Of a stretch of 64,000 bases of DNA, positions 8,870-16,677 are shown one piece after another. The DNA is from Oceanobacillus arenosus. Lineage in GTDB: Bacteria > Bacillota > Bacilli > Bacillales > Amphibacillaceae. The stretch's first letter is position 1; each line of letters begins with the position of its first letter. A program made the position numbers and the translations under genes. The stretch is taken from positions 37,940 through 101,939 of the forward strand of contig NZ_PIOC01000004.1 in the NCBI RefSeq assembly GCF_003369575.1. The letters are read 5' to 3'. The notes beneath the pieces were generated by a model. That model made no database searches. It had not been told where the DNA came from and was given only the letters and a program-made list of their open reading frames with translations.

Positions 8870-8938
8870 GATTGATTTGAACATCCTCTATTCATATTTT
8901 CTGAAAAAATAGGAATAATAATGTTGGGAGGTGTCGTT

Positions 8939-9187
8939 ATGAGTAAGCCCTATCGTTGTCCTAACTGTAAAACAAATAGCTCGCGATTTAATATGATCGA
9001 GCAAGTAGCTACACCAGTAAAATTAGATTCGCAAACTGGTGAGCTCATCAATGAATATTCAGATGAGAATGTTGAGGTATTTCATAATCTATATCAAGGA
9101 CCAAAGTACAGAATCCAATGCGCATCATGTGGACTTGTCGAGGATGAGCATACATTCATCCAATTCGCTTCGTATAATAGTAAATAA
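8939..9187 (+). CDS. Small zinc-ribbon protein of unknown function
   Basis: 82-aa protein with two CxxC knuckles, YRCPNCKTN at residues 5-8 and [13 protein letters not shown] near 64-67, which should bind one zinc. Between them is a beta-rich, acidic insert. No enzyme motif is visible; roles in RNA, DNA or protein binding are all possible. The ATG at 8939 follows GGGAGGTG; the frame opens 18 nt earlier without an RBS. Confidence 0.72.
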   Translation: MSKPYRCPNCKTNSSRFNMIEQVATPVKLDSQTGELINEYSDENVEVFHNLYQGPKYRIQCASCGLVEDEHTFIQFASYNSK

Positions 9188-9206
9188 ATCTTATAGGGTA
9201 ATTGTA

Positions 9207-9240
9207 ACATCGCTTAGGATCGTGGGCGGTGTTTTTTATT
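9207..9240 (+). terminator. Terminator after zinc-ribbon gene
   Basis: ACATCGC pairs with GCGGTGT (one G-T pair) and is followed by six T. Confidence 0.65.
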
Positions 9241-9381
9241 TACGAATTATCAGTAACCTTGCTGGTATATACCGTTGTCAATTAACATTTAATTGATAGC
9301 AGGTTGCGCTTATTAGTTAAGATAATCGAAATTTACCTCAACCTCTGGTACACTTAATATATCAAATGATGGAGGGATTTT

Positions 9382-9906
9382 ATGCGACTCAAAGATAAGA
9401 AAGTAATTGCACTTGTTGAGCATGACTTTGAAGATTTAGAGCTTTGGTATCCTGTACTGCGCCTGCGTGAAGAAGGGGCACAAGTAGATTTAGTTGGAAA
9501 AGAAGCAAATCATAAATATATCGGTAAATATGGCGTACCAGCAGAATCAGATTATGCATTCACTGACATTATTGCTGCTGATTATGATGCTATCCTTGTA
9601 CCTGGAGGATGGGCTCCTGATAAATTACGACGTTATCCTGAAGTATTGAACTTTGTTCGTGAAATGGATGCGGCGAAGAAGCCAATTGGACAGATTTGTC
9701 ATGCTGGATGGGTACTTATTTCAGCCGATATTTTACAAGGAAAGAAAGTAACGAGCACGCCTGGAATCAAAGATGACATGACAAATGCAGGTTCAACATG
9801 GTTGGACGAAGCAGTCGTTATTGACGGACATATTATTTCAAGTCGCCGCCCGCCTGATTTACCACCATATGTAAAAGCATTTGCAGATGTATTAGCAGAG
9901 CAATAA
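9382..9906 (+). CDS. DJ-1/PfpI family class I glutamine amidotransferase-like protein
   Basis: 174-aa DJ-1/PfpI domain protein of the size of B. subtilis YfkM/YraA-type stress proteins. The nucleophile elbow is IGQICHAGW (Cys about 112), Glu at the conserved N-terminal position is in EHDFEDLELWYP, and ILVPGGWAPDKLRR forms the oxyanion side. Members are deglycases, chaperones or peptidases acting in carbonyl and general stress; which applies here is not visible. GGAGGG precedes the ATG. Confidence 0.9.
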   Translation: MRLKDKKVIALVEHDFEDLELWYPVLRLREEGAQVDLVGKEANHKYIGKYGVPAESDYAFTDIIAADYDAILVPGGWAPDKLRRYPEVLNFVREMDAAKKPIGQICHAGWVLISADILQGKKVTSTPGIKDDMTNAGSTWLDEAVVIDGHIISSRRPPDLPPYVKAFADVLAEQ

Positions 9907-9912
9907 AATAGA

Positions 9913-9946
9913 CGAATCCTACGTAGATTACGTAGGATTCGCTTTT
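9913..9946 (+). terminator. Rho-independent terminator
   Basis: Perfect 13-bp stem CGAATCCTACGTA / TACGTAGGATTCG with a 3-nt loop and CTTTTG tail. Confidence 0.9.
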
Positions 9947-9950
9947 GTGA

Positions 9951-9980
9951 TTGCCTGTCACTTTCCGAAGTTTGTCGAAT
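9951..9980 (-). repeat. Short dispersed repeat (GTGACAGGCA family), copy 1
   Basis: The reverse complement reads TTCGACAAA, three bases, CGGAAAGTGACAGGCAA; the same word occurs in the other orientation at 49865-49892. Confidence 0.6.
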
Positions 9981-10067
9981 ATCAGTGGGAAAATGGTGGA
10001 TATCAGCCTATCCACATCATATATCAGTATTTTTGATCTAGCATCTATAAAAGAAAGGAGAATATAC

Positions 10068-11213
10068 TTGAAGATAGTTTCAATTGAACCAACTCCAAGT
10101 CCACATTCAATGAAGATTAATGTTAACGAGGAATTATCAGCAGGAGAGAATTTTAACTATAAGCAGGATGATGATTTGGCCAATGCACCCGACTATGTAA
10201 AAAGACTATTCGAAATTGAAGGTGTCAAGAACCTCTATCGTGTTGTAGATTTCATCGCGTTGGCAAGAAATCCAAAGATTCCGTGGGAAAGTATTTTACC
10301 AGAGGTTCGCAAAGCCCTTGGCAGCGAAGATGAGGATGAGGAAAACCTAATTTTGCAGGCTGTCCATAATACAAAAGATGCCTATGGTGAAATAAAAGTC
10401 TTTATTCAATTATTTCGCAATATCCCAATGCAAGTTAAATTAGAAGACGGCAACGAGGAAAAACGCTTTGGACTTCCTGAAAGATTCACAAATGCAATTT
10501 TGGCAGCATCTCCCTCCTCACCAAACGTTATCCTAGATCGAAAATGGATCGAACAGCATCCTAGATATGGATCCATGGAAGAAATCGGCAATGATGTTGT
10601 TGAGGAAATAAGTGCAAGCTACGATCAGGTCCGCTTAGATAACCTTGTAGAACTAGCATTCAAGACTGTGGATTCTGCGGAAATTAAAGAAGTTAAGAAG
10701 AAAAATCAAATTTCAATTAAGGAACTAGATAATCCAGATTGGAAAGTACGTTTTGCTGCACTTGATCGATTCATTCCTAGCTATGAAAATTTGCCATTGC
10801 TGGAAAAAGCATTAGATGACGAAAAGGCATCGATTCGCAGACTAGCTACCGCTTATCTTGGCATGATTGAAGAGCCCGAGGTTCTCCCTTATTTGTATAA
10901 AGCATTGAATGATAAAGCAATCAATGTGCGACGTACTGCAGGAGATTGCATCTCCGATTTAGGCTTTAAAGAAGCAATGCCGCAAATGATTAAGTCTTTA
11001 GGTGATTCAAGTAGAATTGTCCGCTGGCGAGCAGCGATGTATTTGTATGAAGTTGGAGACGAATCAGCAATCCCAGCTCTCGAAACTGCAATTGATGATC
11101 CTGAATTCGAAGTGCGCATGCAAATAAAAATGGCATTAGAACGAATCAAAGGTGGAGAGGATGCTATGGGTTCTGTCTGGCATCAAATGACACAAGCGAC
11201 GAAAGGAAGCTAA
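10068..11213 (+). CDS. ypgR: NifU-N / HEAT-repeat protein (conserved virulence factor C, YpgR-like)
   Basis: 381-aa protein made of two parts. Residues 1-95 form a Nfu/NifU N-terminal scaffold domain (EPTPSPHSMKINVNEE, FEIEGVKNLYRVVDFIALAR). From about residue 215 to the end are HEAT/PBS-lyase repeats (DDEKASIRRLATAYLG, NDKAINVRRTAGDCI, GDSSRIVRWRAAMYL, DDPEFEVRMQIKMAL). This matches YpgR and staphylococcal CvfC. Molecular role not established; the scaffold domain hints at iron-sulfur or protein assembly. The TTG start at 10068 follows AAAGAAAGGAG; the frame opens further upstream but the extra residues are not family-like. Confidence 0.85.
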   Translation: MKIVSIEPTPSPHSMKINVNEELSAGENFNYKQDDDLANAPDYVKRLFEIEGVKNLYRVVDFIALARNPKIPWESILPEVRKALGSEDEDEENLILQAVHNTKDAYGEIKVFIQLFRNIPMQVKLEDGNEEKRFGLPERFTNAILAASPSSPNVILDRKWIEQHPRYGSMEEIGNDVVEEISASYDQVRLDNLVELAFKTVDSAEIKEVKKKNQISIKELDNPDWKVRFAALDRFIPSYENLPLLEKALDDEKASIRRLATAYLGMIEEPEVLPYLYKALNDKAINVRRTAGDCISDLGFKEAMPQMIKSLGDSSRIVRWRAAMYLYEVGDESAIPALETAIDDPEFEVRMQIKMALERIKGGEDAMGSVWHQMTQATKGS

Positions 11214-11242
11214 CATGAGCGCGGGCTCGGTTAGCTTTTTTG
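11208..11242 (+). terminator. Terminator overlapping the ypgR-like stop codon
   Basis: AAGCTAAC (with the TAA stop inside) pairs with GGTTAGCTT, followed by TTTTT. Confidence 0.85.
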
Positions 11243-11284
11243 TGTGCATTTATGACATTGAGCGGAACTCGTAGTGATATGTGT

Positions 11285-11425
11285 TTTCTCCTGCAGATAT
11301 CTCTGCTTCTCCTGCTGATTTTATGTTTCTCTTGCCGATATCTTTGCTTCTCCTGCTGATTTAATTTCTCTCCTGCCGATATCGATCCGTTCCCGTTGAT
11401 ATTCCACTCTTCCTACTGATAATAC
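11285..11425. repeat. Degenerate CTCCTGCTGATAT repeat cluster
   Basis: Irregular repeats of a 13-base unit like CTCCTGCTGATTT, alternating with variants such as CTTGCCGATATC. It is the same motif as the regular tandem array at 40212-40430. Non-coding; no good frame. Confidence 0.7.
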
Positions 11426-11458
11426 GTCGTGACTGCCAATATTATCCTCACCAATTCC

Positions 11459-11487
11459 TTTACACAAGGAAAGCGTTTCCATATAAT
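11459..11487 (+). promoter_or_regulatory. Sigma-A promoter with embedded cre-like site
   Basis: TTTACA (11459-11464), 17-bp spacer, TATAAT (11482-11487). Inside the spacer, GGAAAGCGTTTCCA (11468-11481) matches 12 of 14 positions of the CcpA operator consensus TGNAARCGNWWWCA and is itself nearly palindromic. Its position between -35 and -10 implies repression on preferred carbon sources. Confidence 0.7.
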
Positions 11488-11519
11488 ATAAATTAGTATC
11501 ATTGGTTAGGAGGAACTGT

Positions 11520-13508
11520 ATGAATCCAGTTAAAGAAGGAACATTATTATGGAAACCTGATAAAAAAAGAATACAGCATTCCAATCTGTATCATTATATG
11601 GCTTGGCTAAAGCAGCATAAGAATTTGGTGTTCAATGACTATTCATCGCTTTGGAAGTGGTCTGTTAGTGACATCGAAGCATTTTGGGAATCAATTATGC
11701 AATATACCGATATCCATACGAAGAATGCCTATACTTCTGTTTTATCCACCCATACAATGCCTGGAGCTCAGTGGTTTTCAGGCGAAAGCATTAATTATAC
11801 CGAACATATTTTCCGAAATCGTGATGAGAATAAACCAGCAATTATTCATACTTCAGAAACACGCAAATCTTCAGAAGCTACGTGGAAGCAACTTTATCAG
11901 GATACAGCTGCTCTCCAGCAAACATTAAAGAATTTAGGAGTGAAAAAGGGTGATCGTGTCGTCGCCTATATCGCCAATATATATGAAAGTGTGGTTGCCT
12001 TTCTCGCTACGGCTAGTCTCGGCGCAATTTGGTCGAGCGCGTCACCCGATTTTGGAACGCAAAGTGTCATTGATCGCTTTCAGCAAATTGAGCCGAAAGT
12101 GCTAATTACGATCGATGGGTACCAATATGCTGGAAAAGTATTTAATCGCAGGAAAGTCGTAGAAAATATACAAGCAAATCTGCCAACATTGGAAGCGACA
12201 ATCGCGATTCCATATTTAGATACAAATGCCAGCTTCGACGAATTACAAAAAGTGACGCTCTGGAGTGAGGCCACCCAGGCCAATGAAACCCCTAACTTAA
12301 CATATGAACATGTCCCCTTCAATGATCCGCTTTGGATTTTATTTTCTTCGGGGACGACCGGGAAGCCAAAACCAATTGTCCAAAGTCAGGGTGGGATTCT
12401 ACTTGAGCATCTAAAGACGGTTACTTTGCATGTAGATTTGCATGAAGATGACCGCTTCTTTTGGTATACGACAACTGGATGGATGATGTGGAATCTGCCA
12501 GTAAGCGGACTACTAAAAGGTAGTACGATTATATTATATGATGGAAGCCCTACATACCCTGATAATCGCGTACTATGGAAGCTTGCTGAAGAAACGAAGA
12601 TGACAGTATTTGGCACAAGCGCAAGCTACATTACAGCCTGCATGAAGGATGGAGTTCAGCCTGGGAATGAATTCAATCTAACCCACCTAAAGAATATTAG
12701 CTCCACAGGATCCCCATTACCTCCTGAAGCTTTTGTGTGGTGCTATGAAAATATTAAAAAAGATCTCTGGATTGCTTCTATTAGTGGTGGAACCGATGTT
12801 TGTACGGCATTTATTCTTGGAGCACCAATTTTACCGGTATTTGCTGGAGAATTACAGTGCCGCGGGCTCGGTGCGAAAATCGAGAGCTATAATCAAGCAG
12901 GAAAATCGCAACTAGAAGACATTGGTGAACTCGTGTTAACAGAACCATTTCCATCGATGCCAATTTACTTTTGGAATGACCAAGCAGGTAATCGCCTCCA
13001 TGAAAGCTATTTTGACGTCTTCCCGGGAATTTGGTGTCATGGTGATTATTTGAAAGTTACCAAGCGGGAGACCTGTGTCATTTATGGACGCTCCGATGCA
13101 ACAATTAATCGCGGTGGCATTCGAATAGGCACGAGTGAAATCTATCGTGCTGTTGACCAAGTAAAAGAAATTTTGGATAGTTTAATTGTAGATATCCCAA
13201 GGAATAATGCTGATTCAGTTACGCCCCTTTTTGTCGTAATGAAAGAAGGATACACATTAACACCAGAAATAAAAAAAGAAATAAAAAGGCAAATCCGAAC
13301 ACAGTGTTCCCCGCGCCATCTTCCAACTGGGGTTTATCAGGTCAGTGATATACCGAAAACCTTGAACGGCAAAAAATTAGAAATTCCAATTAAAAAAATT
13401 CTAATGGGTGAGCCTGTAGACAAGGTAATAAACAAAGGATCCATCAGCAATGAAGAAGCGCTCGATTATTTTATCCAATTCGCCAAGCAACATTTGCTTC
13501 ATGATTAA
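11520..13508 (+). CDS. Acetoacetate--CoA ligase (acetoacetyl-CoA synthetase)
   Basis: 662-aa acyl-adenylate-forming enzyme, the usual length of acetoacetyl-CoA synthetases. An N-terminal ACAS domain (NDYSSLWKWSVSDIEAFWESI) precedes the AMP-binding core with the P-loop-like FSSGTTGKPK, the A5 region SISGGTDVC, and the hinge Asp/Arg segment GRSDATINRGGIRIGTSEIY; the C-terminal Lys is in KTLNGKKLEIPIKK. It activates acetoacetate with ATP and CoA, feeding ketone-body or leucine degradation products and PHB mobilisation. The ATG at 11520 follows AGGAGG. Expression is probably under CcpA through the site at 11468. Confidence 0.93.
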   Translation: MNPVKEGTLLWKPDKKRIQHSNLYHYMAWLKQHKNLVFNDYSSLWKWSVSDIEAFWESIMQYTDIHTKNAYTSVLSTHTMPGAQWFSGESINYTEHIFRNRDENKPAIIHTSETRKSSEATWKQLYQDTAALQQTLKNLGVKKGDRVVAYIANIYESVVAFLATASLGAIWSSASPDFGTQSVIDRFQQIEPKVLITIDGYQYAGKVFNRRKVVENIQANLPTLEATIAIPYLDTNASFDELQKVTLWSEATQANETPNLTYEHVPFNDPLWILFSSGTTGKPKPIVQSQGGILLEHLKTVTLHVDLHEDDRFFWYTTTGWMMWNLPVSGLLKGSTIILYDGSPTYPDNRVLWKLAEETKMTVFGTSASYITACMKDGVQPGNEFNLTHLKNISSTGSPLPPEAFVWCYENIKKDLWIASISGGTDVCTAFILGAPILPVFAGELQCRGLGAKIESYNQAGKSQLEDIGELVLTEPFPSMPIYFWNDQAGNRLHESYFDVFPGIWCHGDYLKVTKRETCVIYGRSDATINRGGIRIGTSEIYRAVDQVKEILDSLIVDIPRNNADSVTPLFVVMKEGYTLTPEIKKEIKRQIRTQCSPRHLPTGVYQVSDIPKTLNGKKLEIPIKKILMGEPVDKVINKGSISNEEALDYFIQFAKQHLLHD

Positions 13509-13590
13509 AAAATGAAGGCAGATAAGAAAATACCACGCTCTCTAATTAAAGGGTTCCGTTTTGAGGTGCCTATTAATTAAATGACAGATC

Positions 13591-13626
13591 AACTGACGTA
13601 TGAATTGGCATACGTCAGTTTTGTTG
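13591..13626 (+). terminator. Rho-independent terminator
   Basis: AACTGACGTATG (13591-13602) pairs perfectly with CATACGTCAGTT (13609-13620), then TTGTTG. It lies 83 bp after the ligase. Confidence 0.8.
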
Positions 13627-13829
13627 CTATATCAACGATTAGCGGTTAAATTCGGTTTTTTTGGCAACCGAATACCTCATTTATTTTATATAGGACAATA
13701 GATATTGTACGTATAAAAACTGGTGTCAATTGCGCTGTCATTTTAGAGAAAGTACTATTATTTTCTTTAACACATAAAGGACCCCTATTAAGAGATCCTG
13801 GTCAATTTTCTTATTAAAGCGCCCGATGA

Positions 13830-13957
13830 TTGAACAAAGGAATATGGGCCGGCCTTGTGCCAGAACAGAATGAAAGTGCAGGTAAGAGGAAATCGGCCAA
13901 GACCAAAAAAAGGAAACAAGTATTTAGGCTCTGATTAATGGAAACAGCTCATTCATT
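13830..13957 (+). pseudogene. Relic of an IS110/IS116-type transposase
   Basis: A short open stretch encodes WAGLVPEQNESAGKRKSAKT, closely resembling the conserved C-terminal block of IS110-family (DEDD) transposases. The reading then shifts by one base within the A-rich run after KTKK, where the expected GNKYL continues in another frame. Nothing of the N-terminal catalytic domain is present. A dead fragment. The stretch 13630-13830 shows no gene; it holds only a hairpin (ATTCGGTT / AACCGAAT, about 13650-13672). Confidence 0.5.
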
Positions 13958-14452
13958 TCACCAATCAATGCCACTCCAAGAGGGTTGCAACTTTCGCAAC
14001 AGAACAATTTGGCCAAGATGATACGTATCGTGCATCATGATATTGCTGAGTAAACGCTCAACAGAGTAACTGTTAGCTGCATACGGAGCTGTTAACTTTT
14101 CATCGTCAAGGTCCGCAATGACGGTTTTTAATTTATTCATGACTTCATAAAGGCGCTGCACTGTCTTGGACCACCCAATTTCGTCTTCTGAATCCCCCGG
14201 ATTTCCAAAGGTTTCATCATTTCCTTCTGCATTATGCGGATTCTCTGTGCCCTTAATTCAATGGATCACGTCTTCATTCCAAAATATCAAGTGGTTGACA
14301 ATCTGCCAAATCGAATTGCTGTTTCCCGAACTTGTCCATGCTGCCTCGGCTGCGATGACTCCATGAAGCACCTGATCCATGGAAGCAAACCACTCATTCT
14401 TATAGCAATGCATGTCGAGTTGTTCTAAGAACATTTTGGCTACAACTTGCAT
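13958..14452 (-). pseudogene. DinB family protein gene interrupted by one in-frame TGA
   Basis: The two halves lie in the same frame, separated only by TGA at 14258-14260. The first half ends HLIFWNEDVIH and the second continues IKGTENPHNAEGNDETFGNPG, which together make a complete DinB/YfiT-type four-helix protein of about 164 aa. The helical His ligands are in IVNHLIFW and MMHDTYHLGQI. A single CGA-to-TGA change explains the stop. It could be a recent nonsense mutation, a sequence error, or readthrough. DinB proteins are often metal-dependent thiol S-transferases. Confidence 0.8.
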
Positions 14453-14757
14453 AAAACCAATCCCCTCACTGTTATTGTAATCTTTCAAAGTTAAAAGTCA
14501 TGAAAAAATGTTCTCAATGAAATCCTCCAATCATTTATTTTGAGAATACAACAAAACCAAGTTCACTATAACTTATTCTACTGATCCAGTTTAAATTCCT
14601 TCTTCATGTACCTGACTAGAATTGCTTTTATTTCAAATAACCCTATATTCTTTAATAATAGGCTCTGTTATAGTTTGATGTTGAGTTTACACTGTGTTAC
14701 AACGAAACACTGCACCCCTTTAGATAAAATATCCAAAGTGGATAAAACGGTACAACT

Positions 14758-15174
14758 TTATTTTAACTGCTTTTTCTTCATTCTTGTGCCCAGTATGATA
14801 AAGGCGACATAGATTACGATGGCAATCGAATCTATAATCGTATCCTTAAGCCCTGAAACATCAAAGAATGCCGTTACACCAAGAATAGCCATCAATCGGA
14901 CGATCAGGATTGCTACAATCAACCATGCTGAAAACTGGATTTTTGATTGATCAGTTTGGAATGACATGTAGATGAAAGCAATGCCAAAGACCAGATTCTC
15001 CACCGTGATGACATGCCAGACATACGTGAATATTGTCTGGGTACCCACGGATATCGTTTCAATGTTGAGTGTGGGTAGCACAGCGGACTGCCCGTTCCAT
15101 GCGTGTGTAAAGGCAAACAGTATCGCAAGGACGCCTGCAATCAGATAATAAAAATTCGTAATCTTGATGTTCAT
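14758..15174 (-). CDS. Four-helix integral membrane protein of unknown function
   Basis: 138 aa with four predicted membrane helices: near residues 8-25 (YYLIAGVLAILFAFTHAW), 50-68 (WHVITVENLVFGIAFIYMS), 78-97 (AWLIVAILIVRLMAILGVTA) and 107-128. The ends are basic (KMKKKQ-type tail: TRMKKKQLK). No catalytic motif is visible. The ATG at 15174 follows AAGGAAGG; a GTG one codon earlier would be too close to that site. Family not recognised. Confidence 0.72.
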   Translation of the reverse strand: MNIKITNFYYLIAGVLAILFAFTHAWNGQSAVLPTLNIETISVGTQTIFTYVWHVITVENLVFGIAFIYMSFQTDQSKIQFSAWLIVAILIVRLMAILGVTAFFDVSGLKDTIIDSIAIVIYVAFIILGTRMKKKQLK

Positions 15175-15397
15175 CACAACCTTCCTTAGAAATTCCTGGT
15201 TCCTTCTTTCTCTTTTTATTTTTTCTTTATATTCTAATTTATATCTTAAAATTGATTTAATGAACGTTACTTCAAATAAAGTGGCTCATTTCGGTGACTT
15301 TGTCATTTTATAACACTAGTCAACGACGTTAGCGTTTAAGTGTATCTCTTCACAATTAACTTAATGAAATATTCAATTAATTATCGTCATTATAACA

Positions 15398-15428
15398 AAA
15401 ACCCGCCTAAAACCTAGACGAGTTTTAT
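15398..15428 (-). terminator. Terminator downstream of the DUF4097 gene
   Basis: On the minus strand ACTCGTCTA pairs with TAGGCGGGT (two G-T pairs), followed by TTTTTGTT. The remainder of the 15175-15522 gap shows nothing further. Confidence 0.55.
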
Positions 15429-15522
15429 CTGTCAATAAATTGGTCAACTTCGATGTTATTTGAGGGCTGTTTTTAAGAAATGCACCTCAATACAGAATCC
15501 TATACTCTCTTATATACCTCTT

Positions 15523-16566
15523 CTATTTTACCTGTAGGATTTTAATATCTCCAGACCTTGCCTTTAGTATGATCGGATTTTCTCCTGAACCAATACTTCC
15601 TTCTAATCTATGTTTAGCTTGTCCCTCTATTTGCAATGGGAGATTTGTTCTTATTTTTCCAGACCTTGTTTTCGCGTTGATTGTAGCATTCAGCTTTTCT
15701 GAGGAGATTTCAACCGTTATGTCGCCACTACTTGTTTCGATATCATATGCCGCTTCATCCACTGTAGAAAATTCTACATCTCCAGAGCTAGATTCTGCTT
15801 TCACATTTCCCTGAAAGCTGCGAACATTAATTTCGCCTGAGGATGTTCTTACACTTGTTTGTTCTGTCATCAAGTAGTCTGCTGCTATATCACCTGAATT
15901 GGCGCGAAGTGATGCCGTATTGACAATTACTTTCTCCAATTCCATTTCTCCTGAAGAGGTTTCTATTTCGAGAGATTTCCCATGGAGATTCTTTACAACA
16001 ATATCTCCCGAACTAGCAGATCCATGAATCACATTACTAGAAATATTTTTTAACTTTGCTTCACCAGAGGATGTTTCAAAGGACAGTTTCTCTACCTCGC
16101 TGTCTTTCAAAGATAGATCTCCCGAGGATGCGATAATACTAGCTTGCTTTGATAAAATACGGACAGCTTCCATATCCCCAGATTCAGTTTGCATTGAGAT
16201 TGATTCGGTAATAATGTTCGAAATTTCAACATCACCCGAACCTGTTCTTATTTCCCAGTTATCTGCAATCTCCTTTGGTAAAGTCAGTTGCAAGCGGGCA
16301 TTTGAAAAATGAATCGAAAATAAACCATGGTTCCGATTTTGCTCTTTAACTTTAATTTCAAGGCGTCCATCCACTATCTTTGTTTCCAAGAAAGGTCCAT
16401 CCTCATATGTTTCAAAATAGAGAGCAATCCCCGACGCTTCGTGTGTTAAAACTTCGACATTCGTTTGACCTGTTGAAATCCCAAGATGCTGTAACTTATC
16501 TATGTCAAACGTTTCTTCCTCAATAATTGGTGGTGCTGAACGTTTCAACAAATTTATCGTCTTCAT
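15523..16566 (-). CDS. DUF4097 beta-solenoid repeat protein
   Basis: 347 aa. From about residue 95 to the end it is a ladder of roughly 20-residue units, each with an SGD or SGE turn (TGSGDVEISN, TESGDMEAV, ASSGDLSLKD, TSSGEAKLKN and so on, about eleven turns), the hallmark of the DUF4097 right-handed beta-helix seen in LiaG/YvlB-type proteins. No signal peptide or membrane helix is visible. The ATG at 16566 follows GGAGTGTGG. In Bacillus such proteins accompany envelope-stress operons, but here the gene stands alone. Confidence 0.85.
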   Translation of the reverse strand: MKTINLLKRSAPPIIEEETFDIDKLQHLGISTGQTNVEVLTHEASGIALYFETYEDGPFLETKIVDGRLEIKVKEQNRNHGLFSIHFSNARLQLTLPKEIADNWEIRTGSGDVEISNIITESISMQTESGDMEAVRILSKQASIIASSGDLSLKDSEVEKLSFETSSGEAKLKNISSNVIHGSASSGDIVVKNLHGKSLEIETSSGEMELEKVIVNTASLRANSGDIAADYLMTEQTSVRTSSGEINVRSFQGNVKAESSSGDVEFSTVDEAAYDIETSSGDITVEISSEKLNATINAKTRSGKIRTNLPLQIEGQAKHRLEGSIGSGENPIILKARSGDIKILQVK

Positions 16567-16677
16567 AATCCACACTCCATCTTTTATTATCAATACACTG
16601 TCTTCATTTTAGCGAACTTTTGATTAGATAAGGAACCAGCCCACGGTTGATTTTCCCTCCGTCCAGAGATGGATATC

